Part shown: piece by piece, positions 1 through 8,801 of the stretch
Numbering within the stretch: position 1 is the stretch's first letter
Layout of the letters: every line of letters begins with the position of its first letter
Source: Streptomyces violens
GTDB lineage: Bacteria; Actinomycetota; Actinomycetes; Streptomycetales; Streptomycetaceae
Assembly (NCBI RefSeq): GCF_000717745.1
Contig: NZ_JOBH01000011.1
Span: 186,001-250,000 of the forward strand
Direction of reading: 5' to 3'
DNA: 64,000 bases
Made by a program: the position numbers and the translations under genes
The notes under the pieces: model-generated
What the model was told of the DNA's origin: nothing
What the model saw: only the letters and a program-made list of their open reading frames with translations
Database searches by the model: none

Positions 1-357
1 GAGGCGGGCGTCGGCTTCGCCGTCCGCCCCGCCAAGGGCGACTTCCTCGGCCGCGCCGCACTGGAGGGCCGCAGTGAGGAGACCGCCCGCCGCAAGCTGA
101 CCTGCCTCACCCTCGACGACCCGGCCGCCGTGGTCCTCGGCAAGGAGCCCGTGTACGTGGACGGCGCGCCCGCCGGTTACGTCACCTCCGCCTCCTACGG
201 CTACAGCATCGGCCGCTGCGTCGCCTACGCCTGGCTGCCGGCCGCAGCCGCCGTCCCCGGCACCGCCGTGCACGTGGAGTACTTCGGTCAGAAGGTCGCG
301 GCGACCGTCGCCGAGGAACCGCTGTTCGACCCGAGCATGACCCGCATCCGCAAGTAG
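1..357 (+). CDS. C-terminal end of a GcvT-type demethylating oxidoreductase (partial)
   Basis: Only the last 118 residues are inside the window; the start lies to the left. The segment reads as the C-terminal barrel of the aminomethyltransferase (GcvT) fold, with VGFAVRPAKGDFLGRAAL, the hallmark GYVTSASYGYSIGRCVAYAW and a closing V-E-Y-F-G-Q strand. In actinobacteria this module is often fused to an FAD amine oxidase, giving dimethylglycine or sarcosine oxidase/dehydrogenase. The next genes on the same strand oxidise choline and betaine, so the natural inference is removal of N-methyl groups from dimethylglycine or sarcosine onto tetrahydrofolate. A free T-protein of the glycine cleavage system cannot be excluded, because the N-terminal part is not visible. 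The following gene starts 35 bases downstream, probably in the same operon. Confidence 0.75.
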   Translation, partial: EAGVGFAVRPAKGDFLGRAALEGRSEETARRKLTCLTLDDPAAVVLGKEPVYVDGAPAGYVTSASYGYSIGRCVAYAWLPAAAAVPGTAVHVEYFGQKVAATVAEEPLFDPSMTRIRK

Positions 358-392
358 CGCTTGGAAGAAGTAGTTCGCTTGAGGAGACGCAC

Positions 393-1538
393 ATGACGAC
401 CACGCCCGAACTCGCCCCGACCGCCACGTCCAGCCTGATCACCACCCTGCCCGGCACCTCCTACACCGACCCGGAGACCTTCCGGCAGGAGCAGGAGAAG
501 ATCTTCGAGCGGCTGTGGTTCTGCGCCGTGCGCAGCGCCGACCTGGACAGGCCCGGTGCCTTCCGCACCGTGCAGGTCGGCCGGGAGAACGTCCTGATCA
601 CCCGCAACCGCCGCGGCGAACTGCGGGCCTTCCTGAACATCTGCCGGCACCGCGGCGCCCGCCTGTGCACCGAGGAGTCCGGCGAGGCCCGCCGCAACCT
701 CCAGTGCCCCTACCACGCCTGGACCTACGACTTCGACGGCAAGCTCATCGCGGCGCCCAACCTGACGTCGATGCCGGACATCGACCGCACCGAGCGCGGC
801 CTGGTCACCGTCCCGCTGCGCGAGTGGCTCGGCTACGCCTGGGTCTGCCTGGCCGACGAGCCGCCGTCCTTCGAGGACACGGTGATCGGCGCGGCCGTCG
901 AGCGGCTCGGCGACGCCGCCTCCATCGAGCGGTACCGCACCGAGGGCCTGGCCCTGGGCAAGCGCATCACCTACGACGTGGCGGCCAACTGGAAGCTCAT
1001 CATCGAGAACTTCATGGAGTGCTACCACTGCGCCACCATCCACCCCGAACTCACCGACGTACTCCCGGAGTTCGCGGACGGCTTCGCCGCGCAGTACTAC
1101 GTCGGGCACGGCGCTGAATTCGCGCCGGAGGCCGAGGGCTTCACGGTCGACGGCAAGGGCGGCTTCGGCCGGCTCCCCGAGATCGCGGAGGACCAGGACC
1201 GCCGGTACTACGCGATCACGGTCCGGCCGCAGGTCTTCGTCAACCTCGTGCCCGACCACGTCATCGTCCACCGGATGTTCCCGATGGCCGCCGACCGCAC
1301 GGTCGTGGAGTGCGACTGGCTCTACCTCCCCGAGGTCGTCGAGTCCGGCGCCGACATCTCCACCTCCGTCGAGCTGTTCCACCGCGTCAACCAGCAGGAC
1401 TTCGAAGCGTGCGAGCGGACCCAGCCGGCGATGGACTCGCGCGCCTACCGGGACGGCGGCGTCCTCGTGCCGAGTGAGCACCACATCGGGGCCTTCCACC
1501 AGTGGGTCACCGAGCAACTGGAGGACAAGCGTGCCTGA
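393..1538 (+). CDS. Rieske non-heme iron oxygenase alpha subunit, glycine-betaine monooxygenase-like
   Basis: 381 residues. A Rieske [2Fe-2S] site is visible as C84-R-H86 and C105-P-Y-H108, about 20 residues apart. The C-terminal catalytic domain has NWKLIIENFMECYHCATIHP, where the two histidines and a later acidic residue are expected to bind mononuclear iron. Length and motifs fit the aromatic-ring-hydroxylating dioxygenase alpha family. The neighbours (betaine aldehyde dehydrogenase, choline oxidase, a GcvT-type demethylase) point to the GbcA-like branch, which N-demethylates glycine betaine to dimethylglycine. That substrate is inferred from context. The ATG at 393 follows a GAGGAG ribosome site. 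The 3' end overlaps the next gene by 8 bases. No reductase (GbcB) gene is seen in the window, so it would lie upstream or elsewhere. Confidence 0.85.
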   Translation: MTTTPELAPTATSSLITTLPGTSYTDPETFRQEQEKIFERLWFCAVRSADLDRPGAFRTVQVGRENVLITRNRRGELRAFLNICRHRGARLCTEESGEARRNLQCPYHAWTYDFDGKLIAAPNLTSMPDIDRTERGLVTVPLREWLGYAWVCLADEPPSFEDTVIGAAVERLGDAASIERYRTEGLALGKRITYDVAANWKLIIENFMECYHCATIHPELTDVLPEFADGFAAQYYVGHGAEFAPEAEGFTVDGKGGFGRLPEIAEDQDRRYYAITVRPQVFVNLVPDHVIVHRMFPMAADRTVVECDWLYLPEVVESGADISTSVELFHRVNQQDFEACERTQPAMDSRAYRDGGVLVPSEHHIGAFHQWVTEQLEDKRA

Positions 1539-3003
1539 CCTGTACATCGACGGGCGGTGGCAGTCGGCCGCCGCCGGCGCCACCCGCGAGATCCGCTGCC
1601 CCGCCGACCAGAGCCTCGTCGCGGTGGTCGACGAGGGCGACGCAACGGACGCCGACCGGGCCGTCGCCGCGGCTCGCCGCGCCTTCGACACCGGCCCCTG
1701 GCCGCACACCACCGCAGCTCAGCGCGGCGCCAAGCTGCTGCGCGTCGCCGACCTCCTGGAGCGCGACAAGGCGATCCTCGCCCGCGCCGAATCGCTCGAC
1801 ACCGGCAAACGGCTGGTGGAGAGCGAGCTCGACATGGACGACATCGCCGCCTGCTTCCGGTACTTCGGGCGTCTGATCACCGAGGAGGGGGACGCGGGCC
1901 GGGTGGTCGACGCGGGCAGCGCCACGGTCGAGAGCCGCGTCGTGCACGAGCCGGTGGGCGTCTGCGCGCTGATCACGCCGTGGAACTATCCGCTGCTGCA
2001 GACCGCCTGGAAGGTCGCCCCGGCCCTCGCCGCCGGCAACACCTTCGTACTCAAGCCCAGCGAGCTCACCCCGCACACCGCGATCCATCTGATGCGGCTG
2101 CTCGCCGAGGCGGGCCTGCCGGACGGCGTGGCCAACCTCGTCCTCGGTACCGGGCCGGAGGCGGGCGCCCCGCTCACCGTCCACCCCGACGTGGACCTGG
2201 TCTCCTTCACCGGTGGCCTGGCCACCGGAAAGCGGATCGCGGCCGCCGCGGCCGCTACGGTCAAGAACGTCGCCCTCGAACTCGGCGGCAAGAACCCCAA
2301 CGTCGTCTTCGCCGACGCCGACTTCGAGGCGGCCGTCGACTACGCCCTGACCGCGATCTTCCTGCACTCCGGGCAGGTCTGCTCGGCCGGCGCCCGGCTG
2401 CTGGTCGAGGACTCCCTGCACGACCGTTTCGTCGACGAGGTAGTGCGCCGGGCCCGGGAGATCCGGCTCGGCGGCCCCTTCGACCCGGAGGCCCGTACCG
2501 GCCCGCTGATCTCCGCGGCGCACCGGGAGAAGGTCGAGGCGTACGTCGCCACTGGGCTCGCCGAGGGCGCCGTGCTGCGCTGCGGCGGCGCCCGCCCCGA
2601 CGACCCGGCCCTCGCGGACGGCTTCCACTATCTGCCGACCGTCCTGGACGACTGCACGGCCGACATGTCGGTGGTGCGCGAGGAATCCTTCGGCCCGGTC
2701 CTCACCGTCGAGCGCTTCACCGACGAGGACGAGGCGGTACGGCTCGCCAACGACACCGTCTACGGGCTGGCCGGCGCGGTGTGGACCACCGACCCGGCAC
2801 GCGCCGACCGGGTCGCGGCCCGGCTGCGGCTCGGCACCGTATGGATCAACGACTTCCACCCCTATCTGCCGCAGGCGGAGTGGGGCGGTTTCAAGCAGTC
2901 CGGTACCGGCCGCGAGCTGGGCCCCACCGGTCTCGCCGAATACCGCGAGCACAAGCACGTCTGGCGCAACACCGCCCCGAAAGCGCTCCACTGGTTCGAC
3001 TGA
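1531..3003 (+). CDS. betB: betaine aldehyde dehydrogenase (ALDH superfamily)
   Basis: 490 residues, the usual length for NAD(P)+-dependent betaine aldehyde dehydrogenases, which oxidise betaine aldehyde to glycine betaine. ALDH hallmarks are present: TPWNYPL near the nucleotide site, E250 in LELGGKNPNVVF (general base), catalytic C284 in HSGQVCSAG, and EESFGPVL. The GTG at 1531 was chosen over an upstream in-frame ATG. It starts with the family-typical PDLYIDGRW, has a GAGGA ribosome site 5 bases upstream, and overlaps the preceding stop by 8 bases, which suggests translational coupling. Sandwiched between the Rieske oxygenase and the permease/choline oxidase pair, it acts in the choline to betaine to dimethylglycine route. 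Other aldehydes are possible substrates. Confidence 0.87.
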   Translation: MPDLYIDGRWQSAAAGATREIRCPADQSLVAVVDEGDATDADRAVAAARRAFDTGPWPHTTAAQRGAKLLRVADLLERDKAILARAESLDTGKRLVESELDMDDIAACFRYFGRLITEEGDAGRVVDAGSATVESRVVHEPVGVCALITPWNYPLLQTAWKVAPALAAGNTFVLKPSELTPHTAIHLMRLLAEAGLPDGVANLVLGTGPEAGAPLTVHPDVDLVSFTGGLATGKRIAAAAAATVKNVALELGGKNPNVVFADADFEAAVDYALTAIFLHSGQVCSAGARLLVEDSLHDRFVDEVVRRAREIRLGGPFDPEARTGPLISAAHREKVEAYVATGLAEGAVLRCGGARPDDPALADGFHYLPTVLDDCTADMSVVREESFGPVLTVERFTDEDEAVRLANDTVYGLAGAVWTTDPARADRVAARLRLGTVWINDFHPYLPQAEWGGFKQSGTGRELGPTGLAEYREHKHVWRNTAPKALHWFD

Positions 3004-3036
3004 TCCGAACGGATCGACCGGTTCGACTGAGGAGAA

Positions 3037-4623
3037 ATGCTCTTGACGGATTCCCGAGCAGAAAGACCACCGCACGACGCACCACCAGCACAGGACGACG
3101 ACGGTCTCGCGGACTTCGGCTACCGCCCCGAACTCAAACGGACCCTCGGCAACTTCCACACCTTCGCCGCCGGCATCAGCTACATCTCCATCCTGACCGG
3201 CACCTTCCAGCTCTTCTACTTCGGTTACGGGCACGGCGGTCCCGCCTACTGGTGGTCCTGGCCGATGGTCTTCGCCGGCCAGCTCATGATCGCGCTGTCC
3301 TTCGCCGAGCTGGCCGCCCGCCACCCCGTCGCGGGCTCGGTCTACAACTGGGCCAAACGGCTGGGCAATCCGCACATCGGCTGGCTGGCCGGCTGGATGA
3401 TGCTGGTCGCCTCGATCGTCTCGCTGTCCGCCGTGGCCCTCGCCTACCAGCTCACGCTCCCGCAGATCTCCCCCGCCTTCCAGTTCATCGGGGACGGCAC
3501 CGGGCGCTACGACGTCGCCACCAACGGCGTCGTCCTCGCCGGGGTACTGATCCTCTTCACCACCCTCGTCAACGCCTTCGGCGTGAAGCTGATGGCCCGC
3601 ATCAACACCGCGGGCGTCTTCATCGAGCTGGTCGCCACCGTCGTGCTGATCGTGCTCTTCGCCGTGCACGTGGTGCGCGGGCCCGACGTGGTGCTGGAGA
3701 CCCACCACGCGGGTGACGGCCAGAGCTTCGGCTACCTCGGCGCGTTCCTCACCGCCTCGCTCGCCTCCGCGTACGTCATGTACGGCTTCGACACCGCGGC
3801 CTCGCTCGGCGAGGAGTCCCTGGACCCCTCCCGCAACGCGCCCCGCGCCATCCTCCGCGCCCTGCTCGCCTCCTTCGTGCTCGGCGGCCTGATCCTGCTG
3901 CTCGCCCTGATGAGCGTCGGCAGCCTGAACGGCGAGGGGCTGTCCACCGACGGGCTGCAGTACATCGTCCTGGACGTGCTCGGCGACACCGTCGGCAAGG
4001 CGATGCTGTGGTGCGTCCTGATCGCCGTCACCGTCTGCGCGCTGGCCGTGCACACCGCCGCCATCCGGCTGGCCTTCGCGATGTCCCGGGACAACAACCT
4101 GCCCGCCGCCTCGCTGCTCGCCCGGGTCAGCCCGCGCTTCCAGACCCCGGTCCTGCCGGCCGTGATCGTCGGTGTGCTCTCGCTGGCCGTGCTGCTGATC
4201 AACATCCGTCAGCCGCAGATCTTCTCCGTCGTCACCAGCATCGGCATCATCATGATCTACGGCGCGTATCTGCTGGTCACCGTGCCGATGCTGATCGCCC
4301 GGCTGCGCGGCCGCTGGCAGCCGGCCCCCGGCCGCTTCACCCTCGGCCGCTGGGGACTGCCGGTCAACATCCTCGCCGTCCTCTGGGGCGCCGGCATGAT
4401 GATCAACCTCGCCTGGCCCCGCACAGCCGTCTACAACGCGGCCCCGCCGTACCACTGGTACCTGCGCTGGGGCGCCGTCCTCTTCGTGGGCGCCGTCGCC
4501 CTCGGCGGCTTCGCGTACTACTGGTTCATCCAGCGCCACCGCACGGGCGTGCTCGCCGAACATGCGGCCCGGAACGAAGCCGAATCCGACACCACAAGGA
4601 GCACTCCGACCCATGTCCACTGA
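3037..4623 (+). CDS. APC-family amino acid/choline permease
   Basis: 528 residues with about twelve hydrophobic segments and a cytoplasmic N-terminus. It begins in the APC fold at LGNFHTFAAGISYISILTG and has the helix-8 region MSRDNNLPAASLLARVSPRF typical of amino acid/polyamine/choline permeases. Within the choline/betaine operon it probably imports choline, betaine or a methylated amine; the substrate is inferred. The start is ambiguous. The ATG at 3037 sits only two bases after GGAG (3031-3034), whereas an in-frame TTG at 3043 has a normal 8-base spacing, so a TTG start is credible. The stop lies inside the choline oxidase gene (11-base overlap). Confidence 0.8.
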   Translation: MLLTDSRAERPPHDAPPAQDDDGLADFGYRPELKRTLGNFHTFAAGISYISILTGTFQLFYFGYGHGGPAYWWSWPMVFAGQLMIALSFAELAARHPVAGSVYNWAKRLGNPHIGWLAGWMMLVASIVSLSAVALAYQLTLPQISPAFQFIGDGTGRYDVATNGVVLAGVLILFTTLVNAFGVKLMARINTAGVFIELVATVVLIVLFAVHVVRGPDVVLETHHAGDGQSFGYLGAFLTASLASAYVMYGFDTAASLGEESLDPSRNAPRAILRALLASFVLGGLILLLALMSVGSLNGEGLSTDGLQYIVLDVLGDTVGKAMLWCVLIAVTVCALAVHTAAIRLAFAMSRDNNLPAASLLARVSPRFQTPVLPAVIVGVLSLAVLLINIRQPQIFSVVTSIGIIMIYGAYLLVTVPMLIARLRGRWQPAPGRFTLGRWGLPVNILAVLWGAGMMINLAWPRTAVYNAAPPYHWYLRWGAVLFVGAVALGGFAYYWFIQRHRTGVLAEHAARNEAESDTTRSTPTHVH

Positions 4624-6166
4624 AGAGTTCGACTATGTCATCGTCGGCGGCGGCACCGCGGGCAACGTCGTGGCCGCCCGCCTCAGCGAGGACCCCACGG
4701 TGACGGTGTGCGTCCTGGAGGCCGGCCCCTCCGACGTCGGTGACGACAACGTGCTGCGCCTGGAACGCTGGATGGGCCTGCTGGAGTCCGGCTACGACTG
4801 GGACTACCCGGTCGAGCCCCAGGAGAGCGGCAACAGCTTCATGCGGCACGCCCGCGCCCGCGTCCTCGGCGGCTGTTCCTCGCACAACTCCTGTATCGCC
4901 TTCTGGGCCCCGGCCGAGGACCTCGACGCCTGGGAAGCGGGCGGCTGTACGGGCTGGGGCGCGAAGGACACCTTCCCGCTCTACCAGCGCCTGGAGTCCA
5001 ACGACGCGCCCGGCGACCACCACGGCCGCTCCGGCCCGGTCACCCTGCGCACCATCAAGGGCGCCGACCCCTGCGGCTCGGCGCTGCTCGCCGCCTGCGC
5101 CGAACAGGGCATCCCCACCACCCCGTTCAACACCGGTAGGACCGTGATACGCGGCGCCAACTGGTTCCAGATCAACTCCGACGAGAACAACATCCGCCAG
5201 TCCTCGTCCGTCGCCTACCTCCACCCCATCCTCGGCCGCCGCCCCAACCTGGAGGTGCGTACCGGCGTCCGCGCCAAGCAGCTGCTGATCGACGCGGACC
5301 GCCGCTGCACCGGCGCCACCTACCTCGACCCCGACCTGATCCACACCCGTACCGTCCGCGCCCGCCGCGAGGTCATCGTCTCCTGCGGCGCCATCGACAC
5401 CCCCAAGCTGCTGATGCTCTCCGGCATCGGCCCGGCCGCCCATCTGCGCGAGACCGGCGTGGACGTCCTCGTCGACTCGCCCGGCGTCGGCGAGAACCTC
5501 CAGGACCACCCCGAGGGCGTCATCATGTGGGACGCCAAGCAGCCCATGGTGACCAGCTCCAACCAGTGGTGGGAGATCGGCATCTTCGCCGACACCGAAG
5601 AGGGCCTGGACCGCCCGGACCTGATGTTCCACTACGGTTCCGTGCCGTTCGACATGAACACCGCACGGCACGGCTACCCGACGTCCGAGAACGCCTTCTG
5701 CCTCACCCCGAACGTCACCCGCGCCCGCTCCCGCGGCACGGTCCGGCTGCGCACCCGCGACTTCCGCGACAAGCCGAAGGTCGACCCCCGCTACTTCACC
5801 CACGAGCACGACGTACGGGTGATGACGTACGGGCTGCGCCTCGCCCGCGAGATCGCCGCGCAGCCCGCGCTGGCGGACTGGGCGGGCGCCGAACTCGCCC
5901 CGGGCCCGGACGTGCGCACCGACGACGAGCTGCTGGACTACATCACCAAGACCCACAACACCGTCTACCACCCCGCCTGCACGGTGAAGATGGGCGCCGA
6001 CGACGATGCCATGGCGCCGCTGGACGCCCGGCTGCGCGTGAAGGGCATCCAGGGGCTGCGCGTCGCGGACGGCTCGGTCATGCCGGAGCTGGTCACGGTC
6101 AACCCGTGCATCACCACGATGATGATCGGCGAGAAGTGCGCCGACCTGCTCAAGGAGGACCGCTAA
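4613..6166 (+). CDS. codA: choline oxidase-like GMC flavoenzyme
   Basis: 517 residues, GMC oxidoreductase fold. An N-terminal FAD-binding GGGTAGNVVAARL is followed by GGCSSHNSCIAFWAP. In Arthrobacter choline oxidase this motif carries the histidine covalently bound to FAD; the equivalent here is H91. C-terminal HNTVYHPACTVKMG and VTVNPCITTMMIGEK supply the catalytic His and Asn. These signatures fit choline oxidase (choline to betaine in two O2-dependent steps) better than BetA-type dehydrogenase. The ATG at 4613 follows AAGGAG and overlaps the permease stop. With a betaine aldehyde dehydrogenase in the same operon, the aldehyde step may be shared. The TAA stop overlaps, tail to tail, the stop of the opposite-strand ANTAR gene. 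Confidence 0.85.
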   Translation: MSTEEFDYVIVGGGTAGNVVAARLSEDPTVTVCVLEAGPSDVGDDNVLRLERWMGLLESGYDWDYPVEPQESGNSFMRHARARVLGGCSSHNSCIAFWAPAEDLDAWEAGGCTGWGAKDTFPLYQRLESNDAPGDHHGRSGPVTLRTIKGADPCGSALLAACAEQGIPTTPFNTGRTVIRGANWFQINSDENNIRQSSSVAYLHPILGRRPNLEVRTGVRAKQLLIDADRRCTGATYLDPDLIHTRTVRARREVIVSCGAIDTPKLLMLSGIGPAAHLRETGVDVLVDSPGVGENLQDHPEGVIMWDAKQPMVTSSNQWWEIGIFADTEEGLDRPDLMFHYGSVPFDMNTARHGYPTSENAFCLTPNVTRARSRGTVRLRTRDFRDKPKVDPRYFTHEHDVRVMTYGLRLAREIAAQPALADWAGAELAPGPDVRTDDELLDYITKTHNTVYHPACTVKMGADDDAMAPLDARLRVKGIQGLRVADGSVMPELVTVNPCITTMMIGEKCADLLKEDR

Positions 6167-7011
6167 GAAGACCCGCCGGCGGGCTTGCGGAACGGCGGCG
6201 GCGCCGTGCCGTCCACGACGGAGCGCGCCAGGTCGTGGAGGTTGCGCTGGTGCGCACGGGCGTACCGGCGCAGCTCCGCGAACGCCCCGTCCGTCGGGCA
6301 GCCGAACCGCTCGGCGAGCACCCCCTTGGCCTGCTCGATCACGATCCGGCTGCGCAGCGCCTGCTCCAGCTGCCGGGCGTGGTCACGGGTGCGCCGGTGC
6401 CGCAGGTGCAGCGCCGCGGCACCGGCGAGCGCCGGCACCGGCGCCGACCCGCCCGCCGGCTGCGGCGTGGCCACGTCGTGGTACAGCACCAGCGCGCCCA
6501 GCGGGGGCCCCGGCTGCGCACCTTCCGCGGCGTCGGGGCTTCCCCCGTATGCCACGTCGGCCAGCGGCACCGTGGTGACCAGCAATACCCCCAGCTCCCG
6601 CGCCCGCGCGGCGAACCGCGGCCAGCGGGCGGCCGCCGCGTCCTCCAGCGGCACCTCCTCCGCCGGAGCGCCCGCCAGGGTGTCCCGTACCGGGCCCTCG
6701 CCCAGCTGCTCCTCCAGCTCCCGCAGCAGCTCGGCCCGCGGGCCCGAACCGGCGGTGACCGGCGGCCGGCCGGCCAGCACGGCCACCGCGTCCGGGGCCG
6801 GCTCACCGCCCAGCAGCCGTATGTACTCGACGAGGGAAGCGGCGTGCGCGGCCGGCTCCCGGTCCTCGGGCGAGGCCAGATCCAGCAGCGCACGCGTCAG
6901 CAACCGCTCGCGCTCGGGCGTCGGGCGACCCGTGGGCGGACGGTGCGGAAGGTGAGCGGCGGTCGGGTCTGCCGCGTCCATGGCGACGCGCGGCAGCGGA
7001 AATGCCTCCAT
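6163..7011 (-). CDS. ANTAR-domain (GAF/ANTAR-type) RNA-binding antiterminator regulator
   Basis: 282 residues from the ATG at 7011; an in-frame ATG at 6981 is an alternative, and neither has a clear ribosome site. The last 75 residues form an ANTAR domain: a coiled approach, IVIEQAKGVLAERFGCPTDG, then AFAELRRYARAHQRNLHDLA. This three-helix fold binds paired hexaloop RNA hairpins and prevents termination. The central part (about 90-190) looks like a GAF-like sensor with low sequence conservation. It is convergent with the choline operon, sharing 4 bases of overlapping stops, and divergent from an AraC-type gene. Its target transcripts cannot be read from this window. Confidence 0.75.
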   Translation of the reverse strand: MEAFPLPRVAMDAADPTAAHLPHRPPTGRPTPERERLLTRALLDLASPEDREPAAHAASLVEYIRLLGGEPAPDAVAVLAGRPPVTAGSGPRAELLRELEEQLGEGPVRDTLAGAPAEEVPLEDAAAARWPRFAARARELGVLLVTTVPLADVAYGGSPDAAEGAQPGPPLGALVLYHDVATPQPAGGSAPVPALAGAAALHLRHRRTRDHARQLEQALRSRIVIEQAKGVLAERFGCPTDGAFAELRRYARAHQRNLHDLARSVVDGTAPPPFRKPAGGSS

Positions 7012-7138
7012 TCGGACAGTCAATGCCTGCGCGGGGCCCGCCGATATCCATTTTGCGTAGCATATGGACACCAAGCGCAGTCGGCTGCTCACTGCGCCAG
7101 GGCGACCAGGGACGAGAATCCGAGGGACGGGGGCGGCG

Positions 7139-8140
7139 ATGCCGGGGGAGCGCGGCCGCAGCACAGAACGGCGGGCGCAGTGCGGCCCGCACACCTTCCG
7201 CACCGCCGACGTCGAGCGTGCCCGCGCCTGGATCGCCGAGGCGCTGTCCTACCCGGTGGTACTGAACCCCCTCACCGACCCCGCCGACTTCGGCTTCGCC
7301 ATGAGCGCGCTGCGGCTGGGCCCCGTCACCTTCGCCACCGCGACCTACGGCGCCGACGTCCTCAGCCGGAGCGAGGGACTGGGCGTCGCGTACCACATCA
7401 ACGTGCCGCGCAGCGGACAGGTGGTGCAGTCGCACCGCGGCGAGGTGTTCCGGGCCACCGCCACCGACGGCCGGGTCCCGGTCTTCGAACCGACCGGCGC
7501 CCTCACCGGCGAACTGGACGCCGAGGCCGAGGTGCTGGCCCTGAGCTTCGACCGGCAGGCGGTGGAGAGCACCCTGGAGGAGCACCTCGAACACCCCGTG
7601 CGGCCGCTGCGCTTCCCCGGCGGCCTGGACCCGCACCACGGCCGGGGACTCACCCTCGTCTCGCTGGCCCGCGGCCTCGCCGCCGAACTGACCGCGCCGA
7701 CCGGCCTCCTGACCCATCCCGCGGTGGCCACCGGCCTCGCGGACGCGCTGCTCACCACGATGCTGTACGCCACCCCGCACCAGTACCGCGAAGAGCTCGC
7801 CGACCCGGCCACCCGCACCTGCCCGCGCCCGGTCAAGCGCGCCGTGGACGCCATGCAGGCCGACCCCGCGCACCCCTTCACCGTCCTGGAGCTGGCGCGG
7901 GTCGCCGGCGTCGCGCCGCGCTCCCTGCAGGCCGGCTTCCGGCAGCACCTGGAGACCACGCCGATGGCCTACCTGCGCCGGCTGCGGCTGGAGCGCGCCC
8001 ACCGCGACCTGATCGACGCCGGTCCGGCCGTCTCGGTCACCGAGGTCGCGGGCCGCTGGGGCTTCACCCACCTGGGCCGCTTCGCCGCCGCCTACCAGGC
8101 CCGCTACGGCAAGCTTCCCTCCCAGGTGCACCGCCGCTGA
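7139..8140 (+). CDS. AraC-family transcriptional regulator
   Basis: 333 residues from the ATG at 7139, which has a purine-rich stretch upstream; an in-frame ATG at 7064 would add 25 basic residues and lacks a ribosome site. The N-terminal half matches the AraC-binding-like domain seen in many Streptomyces regulators (HTFRTADVERARAWIAEAL, later cupin-like strands). The C-terminal 100 residues contain two HTH motifs, PFTVLELARVAGVAPRSLQA and VTEVAGRWGFTHLGRFAAAY, followed by RYGKLPSQVHRR. It is divergent from the ANTAR gene. Proximity suggests control of the choline/betaine genes, but no operator was identified. Confidence 0.8.
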   Translation: MPGERGRSTERRAQCGPHTFRTADVERARAWIAEALSYPVVLNPLTDPADFGFAMSALRLGPVTFATATYGADVLSRSEGLGVAYHINVPRSGQVVQSHRGEVFRATATDGRVPVFEPTGALTGELDAEAEVLALSFDRQAVESTLEEHLEHPVRPLRFPGGLDPHHGRGLTLVSLARGLAAELTAPTGLLTHPAVATGLADALLTTMLYATPHQYREELADPATRTCPRPVKRAVDAMQADPAHPFTVLELARVAGVAPRSLQAGFRQHLETTPMAYLRRLRLERAHRDLIDAGPAVSVTEVAGRWGFTHLGRFAAAYQARYGKLPSQVHRR

Positions 8141-8158
8141 CCGCCTGCCGGACCGGGT

Positions 8159-8710
8159 TCATTTCCCCTGGTGGGCGTCGCGAGCCGCGTCGACGAAGGC
8201 TTCCAGCGTGGCCCAGTAGGGCGAGTAGGCGGCGTCGATCCGCTCCTCGGCAGCGGACCAGGCCGCCGAGCCGTCCTGGTCCCCGAGCGCATGGCGGATG
8301 GCCCTGTGGAACTCGCCCGTCGACCTCTGGACGGCGCGCGCCGCCTCGGCAGCGGCCGGCGGTCCCTCCAGTTCCACCACCCGCGCGCAGCGTCGTAGCG
8401 TCGCGTACTCCGTCAACTGCCGGTCACTCAGCTGCCGTAGCGCCGCGACACCGCTCGCCGTCCGCGGCTGCTGCAGCACGGCCGAGACCTCCCAGAACAA
8501 CTCGCCCATCCGGTGCGTCTGTTCGATCAGGTCCAGGTAGGCGGTGCGGCGGCTCTCCCGGAGGCGTTCGCGGCGCTGGGAGTCGGCCGCGGTCTCGGCC
8601 TGGATGCGTGCCGCGCGGGTGGCGCCGCGGCTGGTGACCCAGCTGGCCAGTACGGCGGTGGCGCCGGTGACCGCGGCGATCGACAGGGTCCACAGGGTGC
8701 TTTCGGCCAT
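8159..8710 (-). CDS. membrane-anchored protein of unknown function
   Basis: 183 residues. The ATG at 8710 (MAESTLWTL) was preferred to the one at 8788, because the upstream extension is proline/arginine-rich low-complexity sequence. A single N-terminal hydrophobic segment (TLWTLSIAAVTGATAVLASW) is followed by a charged, mostly helical cytoplasmic domain rich in R, E and A with spaced tryptophans near the end (SAAWSAAEE, SPYWATLEAF). The layout resembles small Streptomyces membrane proteins with a coiled-coil tail; no family was recognised. It lies tail to tail with the AraC gene (18-base gap) and downstream of the protease gene on the same strand. Confidence 0.6.
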   Translation of the reverse strand: MAESTLWTLSIAAVTGATAVLASWVTSRGATRAARIQAETAADSQRRERLRESRRTAYLDLIEQTHRMGELFWEVSAVLQQPRTASGVAALRQLSDRQLTEYATLRRCARVVELEGPPAAAEAARAVQRSTGEFHRAIRHALGDQDGSAAWSAAEERIDAAYSPYWATLEAFVDAARDAHQGK

Positions 8711-8801
8711 GGTCGGCAACGGTACCGGCCGGTCCGGCGACCGTACCGGCCGGGCGGCGTGGCCACCCGACCGGTACGGTCCGTCCATGCCTGACGGCGC
8801 G

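Noticed and set aside
3001..3030. TTCGA-containing stretch as a tRNA T-loop
   Set aside because: No acceptor, D or anticodon stems can be drawn around it; it is the spacer between aldehyde dehydrogenase and permease genes.
1507..4620. Very long open reading frame on the minus strand across the choline operon
   Set aside because: Its product is Gly/Arg/Asp/Val-rich low-complexity sequence typical of the antisense of high-GC genes; the + strand genes have clear catalytic motifs.
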